Source: Methylobacterium sp. GXS13
Lineage (GTDB): Bacteria > Pseudomonadota > Alphaproteobacteria > Rhizobiales > Beijerinckiaceae
Assembly (NCBI RefSeq): GCF_001455965.1
Contig: NZ_LKKO01000001.1
Location: 558,001-622,000 of the forward strand
Direction of reading: 5' to 3'
Length of the DNA: 64,000 bases
Positions 1 through 6,734 of this stretch are shown one piece after another. A program made the translations under genes and the position numbers. How positions within the stretch are numbered: the stretch's first letter is position 1; every line of letters starts with the position of its first letter. A model generated the notes under the pieces. That model was not told where the DNA came from. It searched no databases and saw only the letters and a program-made list of their open reading frames with translations.

Positions 1-790
1 ACACCACGTCGTCCTTGGTGAAGAGGTCCGAGGCCTCCACCAGCTCGACGCCGAGCTTGTCGGCCAGGAACGAGTGCTCGTAGAAGGCGGAATTGTAGCG
101 GCCGGGGGTCAGCAGCACCACGGTCGGGTCGCGAGTGGCCGAGCCCGGAGCGAGGCTGCGCAGGGTGGCGAGCAGGGCGTCGGGATAGTTCTCGACCGGG
201 GCGACCCGGTGCTTGGAGAACAGGTCCGGGAACAGGCGCAGCATCACCTCCCGGTTCTCCAGCATGTAGGAGACCCCGGACGGGATCCGGGCATTGTCCT
301 CGAGGACGAAGAAGTCCTTCTCGCCGGTGCGGACGATATCGATCCCGGCCACGTGGACGTAGAGGTCGTGGGGCACCCGGAACGAGCGCATCTCCATCCG
401 GTAATGGGCGTTCCTGTAGACGAGATCGGCCGGGATGATGCCGGCCTTGATGCATTCCTGGGCGCCGTAGACGTCCTTCAGGAACAGGTTGATCGCGGTC
501 ACCCGCTGCTTGAGCCCGCGCTCGAGGAAATCCCATTCCGGCTTGGTGATCACCCGGGGGATGATGTCGAACGGGATCAGCCGCTCGGTCGATTCGTTGT
601 CGCCGTAGACCGCGAAGGTGATGCCGATCCGGCGGAACAGCAGCTCGGCCTGGCTGCGGCGGGTGTTGAAATGCTCGGGCGGGGTGGTCTCGAGCCAGTT
701 CTTCAGCTTGCCGTAGGCGTCTCGGACGGCGGCCGGATCGGCGGCGCCGTTGCCGATCCCGTTCATCTCGTCGAAGGCCGTCAACGCCAT
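1..790 (-). CDS. Circularly permuted ATP-grasp protein (type 2), N-terminal part
   Basis: The reverse strand reads in frame from ATG at 790 to the window edge, giving about 263 residues beginning MALTAFDEMNG. The text matches the N-terminal half of the DUF404/DUF407 family of circularly permuted ATP-grasp proteins, with runs such as FAVYGDNESTERLIPFDIIPR, FLKDVYGAQ, RMEMRSFRVPHDLYVHVAGID and LEDNARIPSGVSYMLENR. Family members resemble carboxylate-amine ligases and usually sit beside an alpha-E domain protein and a transglutaminase-like protease; those partners would lie outside the window. The substrate is unknown. The C-terminal half is missing only because the window ends. Homology is confident; the biochemical role is not known for the family. 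Confidence 0.85.
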   Translation of the reverse strand, partial: MALTAFDEMNGIGNGAADPAAVRDAYGKLKNWLETTPPEHFNTRRSQAELLFRRIGITFAVYGDNESTERLIPFDIIPRVITKPEWDFLERGLKQRVTAINLFLKDVYGAQECIKAGIIPADLVYRNAHYRMEMRSFRVPHDLYVHVAGIDIVRTGEKDFFVLEDNARIPSGVSYMLENREVMLRLFPDLFSKHRVAPVENYPDALLATLRSLAPGSATRDPTVVLLTPGRYNSAFYEHSFLADKLGVELVEASDLFTKDDVV

Positions 791-885
791 TCCGATTCTC
801 CCTCACGCTCCTGCTCTTCAGGCAAGAGGCGCGCCAGCCACCAGGGCTATACCCGTGGTCGACAACGCTCAAGATCACAGGAAGA

Positions 886-1617
886 TCAGAACAGCTTGAG
901 GCCTTTCAGGCTGGCATGTCCGTTTCGACCCAGGATGACATGGTCGTGCACCACAATTTTGAGTGGTGCCAGCACCGAAACGATCTCGCGGGTCATCGCA
1001 ACGTCGGCTGCTGATGGATTGGGATCGCCCGACGGGTGGTTGTGAGCCAGGATGATCGCGGTGGCCGAAAGCTCCAGGGCCCGGCGGGCGACCTCCCGGG
1101 GATAGACCGGTGTATGATCCACGGTGCCGCGCCCCTGCACCTCATCGGCGATGAGCTGGTTGCGCTTGTCCAGGAACAGGACGCGGAATTCCTCGCGCGG
1201 CGCGAACGCCATCGTGGCGCGCAGATAGTCGTGGAGCGCGCTCCAGGAATTGAGCAGATCGCGCTCGCGGATCGCGCCTCGGGCGAGCCGCCGCCCGGCG
1301 GCCTCGATCACCTTGAGGTCGGCGGCGACCCCGGCGCTCACGCCCTCGACCTCCATCAGCCGGGCCGGCGCGGCGCTCAACACCTCGGCAAAGCTGCCGA
1401 AGCGGGCGACCAGCGCCTTGGCCAGGGGCTTCACGTCCCGCCGGGGAATCGCCCGGAACAGGACCAGCTCCAGCAGCTCGTAATCCGGCAGGGCATCGCC
1501 AACCGCCGCGAATTTCTCCCGCAGGCGATCGCGATGACCGTGATAATGCGGCGCCTCCTTGGCGGACGGCATGGCACTCTCGGAGAAAAACCCCGCCGCG
1601 CCGTCCTCCCGAGCCAC
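886..1617 (-). CDS. radC: RadC family protein (JAB/MPN domain)
   Basis: This 243-residue protein has an N-terminal helix-hairpin-helix-like part (about 30-110) and a C-terminal JAB/MPN metalloprotease-like domain. The JAMM metal-binding pattern is intact: H192 and H194 in HNHPSGDP, and D205. RadC was once linked to DNA repair, but its actual role is unresolved. The start used is GTG at 1617, 7 bases after the stop of map, which suggests co-transcription. An internal ATG at 1572, just before the conserved [11 protein letters not shown] segment, is an equally reasonable start. Family assignment is firm; function is not. Confidence 0.9.
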   Translation of the reverse strand: MAREDGAAGFFSESAMPSAKEAPHYHGHRDRLREKFAAVGDALPDYELLELVLFRAIPRRDVKPLAKALVARFGSFAEVLSAAPARLMEVEGVSAGVAADLKVIEAAGRRLARGAIRERDLLNSWSALHDYLRATMAFAPREEFRVLFLDKRNQLIADEVQGRGTVDHTPVYPREVARRALELSATAIILAHNHPSGDPNPSAADVAMTREIVSVLAPLKIVVHDHVILGRNGHASLKGLKLF

Positions 1618-1623
1618 GGCCGG

Positions 1624-2451
1624 TCAGGCCGCCGGATTGATGGGCTGGTGCAGGCCCTTGGGCGAGATCGTGAAGATCTCGACGCCGGTCTCGGTCACCG
1701 CCACCGTATGCTCGAACTGGGCGGAGAGCGACCGGTCGCGGGTCACGGCCGTCCAACCGTCGCCCAGCACCTTCACGGCCGGGCGGCCGAGATTGATCAT
1801 CGGCTCGATGGTGAAGAACTGGCCTGGCTTCAACGGCACGTCGTAGCTCGCCTCGACGTAGTGCAGGATGGTCGGCGCGTCATGGTAGATCCGCCCGAGG
1901 CCGTGGCCACAGAAGTCGCGCACCACCGAGCAGCGCTCGCTCTCGGCGAAGGTCTGGATCGCCCGGCCGATATCGTTGGTCGAGCCGCCGGGCTTCACCG
2001 CCGCGACGCCGCGCATCAGCGCCTCGTAGGTGATCTCGCACAGGCGCTGCGCCTTGCGGGGAACCTCGCCGACATAGGCCATCCGGCTCGAATCGCCGTG
2101 CCAGCCGTCAAGGATCAGGCAGCAATCCAGATTGATGATGTCGCCCTCACGCAGGGGCTTGTCGTTCGGGATGCCGTGGCAGACCACGTGGTTGATCGAG
2201 GTGCAGATTGATTTCGGATAGCCGCGATACAGCAGCGAGGCCGGATAGGCGCCGTGATCCATGGCGAATTCGTAGGCGAGCTTGTCGAGCTCCTCGGTGG
2301 TGACGCCGGGCTGGGTCGCCTCCATCAGGACGTCCAAAGCCTCGGCGGTCAGGCGCCCGGCCCGGCGCATGCCCTCGAATCCCTCGGGGCCGTGGATCGG
2401 CGGCTCCGGCGCGCGGCGCGTGCCCTGCGCAGTGGCCTGTTCCTGTTGCAT
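1624..2451 (-). CDS. map: Methionine aminopeptidase, type I
   Basis: This 275-residue cytoplasmic metallopeptidase removes the initiator methionine from new proteins. The pita-bread fold core is recognisable: INHVVCHGIPND, then INLDCC with the first metal-ligand Asp, the DSSRM region, GHGLGRIYHDAP with a metal-ligand His, and FTIEPMIN with a ligand Glu. The ATG at 2451 gives an N-terminal tail of about 25 residues before the conserved EGFEGMRRAGRL. The tail lacks the cysteine-rich zinc finger of eukaryotic forms. It lies directly upstream of radC on the same strand. Length and motifs fit a complete type I enzyme. Confidence 0.95.
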   Translation of the reverse strand: MQQEQATAQGTRRAPEPPIHGPEGFEGMRRAGRLTAEALDVLMEATQPGVTTEELDKLAYEFAMDHGAYPASLLYRGYPKSICTSINHVVCHGIPNDKPLREGDIINLDCCLILDGWHGDSSRMAYVGEVPRKAQRLCEITYEALMRGVAAVKPGGSTNDIGRAIQTFAESERCSVVRDFCGHGLGRIYHDAPTILHYVEASYDVPLKPGQFFTIEPMINLGRPAVKVLGDGWTAVTRDRSLSAQFEHTVAVTETGVEIFTISPKGLHQPINPAA

Positions 2452-2666
2452 CGTCGAGACTTTTTGCGGCGTCGTAAATCGGGTGCTCGACCTATGTACG
2501 GTGCGGGGCGCGGCAGGCCAAGCCGCGTGCGGCGGACGGAGCGCGGGTGCGCGGCGGGGGAGGCTTGCGCCGGCCGCGGGGCTGGCGGCATAAGCGGCCG
2601 CGAGGTGCCCCGGAGCGCCCGGGCAGATTCGCCCGCGCGGATGGGTGCGGGTCAGGCGAGGGCCGT

Positions 2667-2924
2667 ATGGCAGGCAAGGCGGTACCGCACTTCCACAACG
2701 AGCCGGGCGTGCCGGTGATCGCGGTCGGGGTGAGGGAATTCATGTGCATCGGCGCGCTGCCGCCCTTCGATCACCCGCACGTCTTCCTCGACATGGGCGC
2801 CGACACCGAGATCATCTGCCAGTACTGCTCGACGCTCTATCGCTACCGCGCCGGCCTGAAGGCCGACGAGGCCGATCCGCAGGCCTGCGTCTGGCACGAC
2901 GCCGCCGCCGTCGCCGCGGAGTAG
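2667..2924 (+). CDS. Zinc-finger domain protein, zf-CHCC (NDUFS6-like)
   Basis: The ATG at 2667 gives an 85-residue protein with the CHCC zinc-finger pattern: C27, H36 or H38, C51 and C54 in IICQYCSTLYRY. In mitochondria this fold is found in complex I accessory subunit NDUFS6, and small bacterial versions are widespread in Alphaproteobacteria, so a link to respiratory complex I assembly is possible but inferred. The open frame extends upstream to 2547, but that part is Arg/Gly-rich low-quality sequence. The downstream monooxygenase starts about 11 to 35 bases later on the same strand. Confidence 0.85.
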   Translation: MAGKAVPHFHNEPGVPVIAVGVREFMCIGALPPFDHPHVFLDMGADTEIICQYCSTLYRYRAGLKADEADPQACVWHDAAAVAAE

Positions 2925-2935
2925 CGCCCCCTCCC

Positions 2936-4132
2936 TTGCCCTCAGACAGTCGAACGCCCTTGGAGATCGGGATCGTCGGGGCCGGGATCGGCGGTCTGAC
3001 CGCGGCCCTGGCCCTGTCGGATGCCGGGCACGCCGTCACGGTGGTCGAGCGCCGCACCGGCTTCAGCGAGGTCGGGGCTGGAATCCAGATCTCCCCGAAC
3101 GCGAGCCGGGTGCTGGCCGATCTCGGCCTCTCGGCGGCCCTGCGCCGGGCTGCGAGCGAGCCGCCGGGGGTGGAGGTGCGCGCCCTGGAGAGCGGTCGCC
3201 GCATTGGCGGCGTGGCGCTGGGCATGGCGGCTCAGCAGCGCTTCGGCGCCCCCTATTACGTGATTCACCGGGCCGACCTGCAAACCCTGCTGCTCGACGC
3301 CCTGCGGAGCCGACCGGCAATCCGCCTGATGATGGGGCGCGACATCACCGGTCTGGCCGAGACCGACGCGGGCGCCGTCCTGACCGCCGAGAGCAGCGGC
3401 GGCGCCCAGACCCTGCCGTTCGACCTCGTGATCGGCGCCGACGGGTTGCGTTCGCGCCTGCGCGGCCATCTCGACGCGGCGCCCATGAGACCGGGCCGGG
3501 CGGCGGCGTGGCGTGCCCTGATCCCGAGCGAGGCGGTGCCGGAAGCGTTCCAGGGCCCGGCCACGGGCCTGTGGCTCGGCCGGGGCCGGCACGTCGTCCA
3601 TTACCCGGTGCGGGGGGGCCGCTTTCTCAATGTCGTCGCGGTGGTGCCCAAGGCGGTGGGCGACGAGGATTGGGGCCGTCTCGGCGAGCCCGCCGTGCTG
3701 CGCGCGCATCTGCGCGGCTGCGCGGGGCCGCTGCGCGATCTGTTGAGCCTGCCCGATTCCTGGCTCGTCTGGTCGCTGGCCGACCGGGCCGTGGCCCGCC
3801 CGCTGGCCGCAGGCCGCGTGGCGCTGATTGGCGACGCGGCGCATCCGGTCCTGCCCTACCTGGCGCAGGGGGCCGCCCTGGCCATCGAGGATGCGGCCGT
3901 GCTCCGGCGGGCCTTGGCGGACCACGCCCACGTCCCCGCAGCGCTCGCAGCCTATTCGGCCGAACGGACAGCCCGGGTGCGGCGGGTGCAATGGGCAGCC
4001 CGCTCCAACGGCCGGACCTATCATGCCGGCCGCCTCGTCGGCTTCGCCCGCAACACGGTGATGCGCCGCCTCGGTCCGGACGGCATGCGCGACCGCTACG
4101 CCTGGCTCTACGGCTGGACGCCCCCCGCTTGA
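2936..4132 (+). CDS. FAD-dependent aromatic-ring monooxygenase (salicylate-hydroxylase-like)
   Basis: This is a class A flavoprotein monooxygenase of about 398 residues. The dinucleotide-binding GAGIGG lies close to the N terminus, the second FAD contact is in DLVIGADGLRSRLR, and the third is in VALIGDAAHPVLPYLAQGAALAIEDA. The family uses NAD(P)H and O2 to hydroxylate aromatic acids; the substrate cannot be told here, and salicylate or 3-hydroxybenzoate types are the nearest in feel. No ATG precedes the fold in this frame. The likely starts are TTG at 2936 or TTG at 2960 (the latter reading LEIGIVGAG). A weak GGAG at 2918 slightly favours 2936. Confidence 0.85.
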   Translation: MPSDSRTPLEIGIVGAGIGGLTAALALSDAGHAVTVVERRTGFSEVGAGIQISPNASRVLADLGLSAALRRAASEPPGVEVRALESGRRIGGVALGMAAQQRFGAPYYVIHRADLQTLLLDALRSRPAIRLMMGRDITGLAETDAGAVLTAESSGGAQTLPFDLVIGADGLRSRLRGHLDAAPMRPGRAAAWRALIPSEAVPEAFQGPATGLWLGRGRHVVHYPVRGGRFLNVVAVVPKAVGDEDWGRLGEPAVLRAHLRGCAGPLRDLLSLPDSWLVWSLADRAVARPLAAGRVALIGDAAHPVLPYLAQGAALAIEDAAVLRRALADHAHVPAALAAYSAERTARVRRVQWAARSNGRTYHAGRLVGFARNTVMRRLGPDGMRDRYAWLYGWTPPA

Positions 4133-4166
4133 TCGCAAGCGTCGGCGCAGCTACCGAGGGGGCCAT

Positions 4167-4253
4167 GCGGACGTGGCGGAACCGGTAGACGCACGAGACT
4201 TAAAATCTTGCGGCCACAAGGCCGTGCGGGTTCGAGTCCCGCCGTCCGCACCA
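4167..4253 (+). tRNA. tRNA-Leu(TAA)
   Basis: The acceptor stem GCGGACG (4167-4173) pairs with CGTCCGC (4243-4249), followed by discriminator A and an encoded CCA (4251-4253). The anticodon stem CGAGA/TCTTG encloses loop CTTAAAA, placing anticodon TAA at 4201-4203, so it reads UUA leucine codons. A long variable arm (CGGCCACAAGGCCG region) marks it as a class II tRNA, as expected for leucine. The T arm carries GGTTCGAGTCCC. UUA is very rare in this GC-rich genome, so this tRNA serves few codons. Confidence 0.97.
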
Positions 4254-4352
4254 CAACCGTTTACCGGATCGATCCAATCCCGCGCATTTGAGCGATTCGC
4301 CTAACCGTCGCGTCGCATCTCCGTGTCAGGCTGAGCGACAGGAGACCCAACG

Positions 4353-4601
4353 ATGATCGACGCGCTTCAGACGGCCACCGCCGGCATGACCCGGGCGACC
4401 GACCGGCTCGGGACTGCAGCCCAAAAAGTTGCGGAGATAGGCGCACCGGCCGGGGATGCCAGCCTGCCGTCCGCTGCGCAGGTCGACCTGTCCAGCACCG
4501 TCGCCGACCTGATCGGGTCGCGGACATCCTTCGCGTTAAATGCCGCCGTGGCGCGCACTGCCGACCGCATGAGCGGCCAGCTCCTCGACATCACGGCTTA
4601 G
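4353..4601 (+). CDS. Small flagellar rod/hook C-terminal-like protein
   Basis: This is an 82-residue protein from ATG 4353 with AGGAGA about 10 bases upstream. The C-terminal half (about 48-82, VDLSSTVADLIGSRTSFALN through TADRMSGQLLDI) resembles the C-terminal helix of flagellar rod and hook proteins (FlgB/C/E/F/G/K), which share a pattern of VDL, a Leu/Ile pair, aromatic, N, then T-D-M-L-I. The N-terminal half (IDALQTATAGM) also recalls the start of those proteins, as if the middle had been lost. No flagellar gene is nearby. It could be a stand-alone small protein or a decayed remnant; the resemblance is by eye. Confidence 0.6.
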   Translation: MIDALQTATAGMTRATDRLGTAAQKVAEIGAPAGDASLPSAAQVDLSSTVADLIGSRTSFALNAAVARTADRMSGQLLDITA

Positions 4602-4613
4602 TCGCGGCGCCCG

Positions 4614-5330
4614 TCATTCCGCCGGGGCCGAGCCGCGGGCGCCGAGTACCGGAACCGCCAGCAGCGCCAGGATCGTCGCAGCGGCGAACAGAAGCCCCAC
4701 GCCAATCGTGCGATAGGCCAAAACGCCCACCAAGCCGCCGCCGAGGAATGCGCCGACCGTCATCAGGTGGAGTCGCAGCTTGTCCGGGTCGTGGCGTTTG
4801 GCCAGGGTGTCGCCAGCCTTGCGGTCCAGCCACCGCGCGAGCTCGATCCCGATATCGGTGACCATGCCGGTGACATGGGTGGTCCGGACGCGGGAATCGG
4901 TGATCTTGGTCACCACGGCGTTCTGCAGGCCGAGGACGAAGCTGAGGCCGAACACCAGGGCCTCGCCGCGTGCGGGCTCGGTGAGCGGCAGGGCGACGAC
5001 GCCGATGGCCACGAGCAAGATGGCCTCCGCGCAGATGCTGTAGGCGTAGGCATCATGGCGCGCATGGCGCCGCCGACGGCGGATCAGCAACGTCGAGGTC
5101 GCGGCGCCGAGCCCGAACAGGATAACGAGGAGCAGCGCCTTGGCGGCCAAGACAAGGTCGCCGGTTCCGGCTCGATCCGAGATCGCCGAGACATTGCCGG
5201 TCATGTTCGAGGCGTAGAAGCCAACGGCGTAAAATCCCGCCGTGTTCAGGGCACCGGCCAGAGCGGCGAGGGACCAGGAGAGATTGAGATCCGCCTGGAC
5301 GGTGCGCGTCCTGCCTTCATGGACAAGCAT
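4614..5330 (-). CDS. YoaK/DUF1275 family membrane protein
   Basis: This inner-membrane protein of about 238 residues has several hydrophobic segments. Typical DUF1275 features are visible: GALNTAGFYAVGFYASNMTGN near the N terminus, FVLGLQNAVVTKITDSRVRTTHVTGMVTDIGIELARWL in the middle, and a last membrane pair near VLAYRTIGVGLLFAAATILALL. The family has no settled function. The open frame extends to 5441, but the extra 37 residues look non-coding, so ATG at 5330 is preferred. It converges on the small flagellar-like gene, whose stop is only 12 bases away. Confidence 0.88.
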   Translation of the reverse strand: MLVHEGRTRTVQADLNLSWSLAALAGALNTAGFYAVGFYASNMTGNVSAISDRAGTGDLVLAAKALLLVILFGLGAATSTLLIRRRRRHARHDAYAYSICAEAILLVAIGVVALPLTEPARGEALVFGLSFVLGLQNAVVTKITDSRVRTTHVTGMVTDIGIELARWLDRKAGDTLAKRHDPDKLRLHLMTVGAFLGGGLVGVLAYRTIGVGLLFAAATILALLAVPVLGARGSAPAE

Positions 5331-5595
5331 GGATTCGCCGAAGCCGTTGAACCGATACCGAATAAGTCGGCAAGCGTAACCGACCACACTGAGATCGGGT
5401 ACGCGCTCCCGGTGCAAGCGTGCCCTGCAGTGTGTCGGCACATCGCTCGAACACAGTGGCTAAGCGCAGCGCAGACCGCGAACGGAGCACATCCGCCCTC
5501 TTGTCCGAACAGGGCGTACGGCATGCATGGCTCCGGGCAACGCAACGCGGACCGCCCGGAACGTCACGATTGCGCCGACCCAGTACGGTCCGCCT

Positions 5596-5982
5596 TCACC
5601 AGCCGCGGTAGCGGCGGCCGTAACCGTCACTGTCGTCGCAATCCCGGTCCTCGCGCCAACGGCGGTGACCGTAGCCGACCGGCACGCGCTCGTAGGTTAC
5701 GACCCGTCGGGTCGCGTAAACCGGCTCCACCTCCTCGTAGGCGCGATAGACCGGACGCGGCCGCACAACGACGGGCGTCGGTCCATAACCGTCGTAGGGC
5801 GAGCCGTAGGAGTAGGCGGGGCCGGGTGCGGCCTGGGCTGCGGCGCCGATCAGGGCACCGGCGGCCAGGCCGCCGATGATGCCCGCCCCGATGGCGCCGC
5901 CGCCGCGGGCCTCGGCGGCGGTGGAAGCGAGGGTCCCCGCGCCGATCAGCGCGGCGGCCGAAAGCACAGCGATCCGTCTCAT
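5596..5982 (-). CDS. Secreted glycine-zipper-like hypothetical protein
   Basis: This 128-residue protein starts with a clear signal peptide (MRRIAVLSAAALIGAGTLAS, with an Ala-x-Ala-type cleavage near TAAEA). A Gly/Ala-rich segment (about 27-50, GGGAIGAGIIGGLAAGALIGAA) follows, in the style of glycine-zipper outer-membrane or envelope proteins. The remainder is Tyr/Arg/Pro-rich and ends in charged DRDCDDSDGYGRRYRGW. I do not recognise a named family. Periplasmic or outer-membrane location is inferred from the leader and zipper. Confidence 0.75.
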   Translation of the reverse strand: MRRIAVLSAAALIGAGTLASTAAEARGGGAIGAGIIGGLAAGALIGAAAQAAPGPAYSYGSPYDGYGPTPVVVRPRPVYRAYEEVEPVYATRRVVTYERVPVGYGHRRWREDRDCDDSDGYGRRYRGW

Positions 5983-6090
5983 GACCTGACTCCGAATGAA
6001 GCGCGGGACCGCTCAAGGCGATCCCGATCACGGAAGACAGAATGCCTAGGTTTGCCTGGACCGAAGCTGAAGTGCGCTTGCAGCGACTGT

Positions 6091-6324
6091 TCAGCTTTCC
6101 GCCTTGCTGGCGGCCTCCGGAGCCGCGCGGATGTAGCCACGCGAGATCAAACGGCTACGCTCGCGGGTCCGCCGCTCGGCGTCCATCAGGTCGGACAGGG
6201 CGTCAGCGATCGCGCAGCGGAGCGCGATACCGGCATCGCCACCGGCAATGCCGAGATAGGCGCGGCTGATCGCGTCTACCGGGCAGCCATGATCCGTCTG
6301 TGCGGCAATCGCCTGGGTCAGCAT
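6091..6324 (-). CDS. Hypothetical protein, 77 aa
   Basis: The open frame runs to 6441, but the ATG at 6324 is preceded by AAGGAGACCCTG, a strong ribosome-binding site, which fixes a 77-residue protein. It has no signal peptide or membrane segment. There are two cysteines (HGCPVD and LRCAIAD) and the C-terminal half is rich in Arg, Glu and Ala (MDAERRTRERSRLISRGYIR). I do not recognise the family. Its upstream region holds a CtrA-like box and two DnaA-box-like sites, so cell-cycle-linked expression is possible; that is inference. Confidence 0.65.
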   Translation of the reverse strand: MLTQAIAAQTDHGCPVDAISRAYLGIAGGDAGIALRCAIADALSDLMDAERRTRERSRLISRGYIRAAPEAASKAES

Positions 6325-6734
6325 CAGGGTCTCCTTCGTTGCGCGCGGAACGAAGGAAGAACAAGTCAGAAGGGTTAACGTTTCGTCAACGCCCCGTCGG
6401 CTCCGTTGGAATGGCCCGTCGACCCTGTGGATAACGGGCATCCGTCTCTACGTGGGCTGTGGATAGAGCGGTTCACTCCAGCAGACCGGGCAGGCGCTGG
6501 CCGGTCTCGGGAATCGGATAACGTGCCACGTTCAGCTCCATGGCGAGTAAGGTAAAGTAACCAGAGCGCATCGTTTCACTCCCAGATTGTTGGGAGCAGG
6601 TTCGCGCCGACTTGCGGTGCCCACCAGAGTGCAACGCCCCGATCGGTATCGATCGCGCGGCGGCGTCATACGCATCGGCCAAGTGATCGGCCAAGTGGTT
6701 GCACCTCGCGCCCAGCCGGGCCATCAGCGAGGCG
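6325..6734. promoter_or_regulatory. Divergent intergenic region with CtrA-like and DnaA-box-like sites
   Basis: This 410-base spacer lies between the 77-aa gene and hrpB. It contains TTAA-N7-TCAAC at 6375-6390, one mismatch from the CtrA consensus TTAA-N7-TTAAC. It also has two same-direction DnaA-box-like nonamers, TGTGGATAA (6426-6434, the perfect complement of TTATCCACA) and TGTGGATAG (6458-6466). A short minus-strand frame at 6473-6571 (32 codons) has no support. No other gene was seen. Confidence 0.45.

Noticed and set aside
6473-6571. Short minus-strand ORF of 32 codons upstream of hrpB
   Set aside because: No ribosome-binding site, no family, and it sits in a promoter region.
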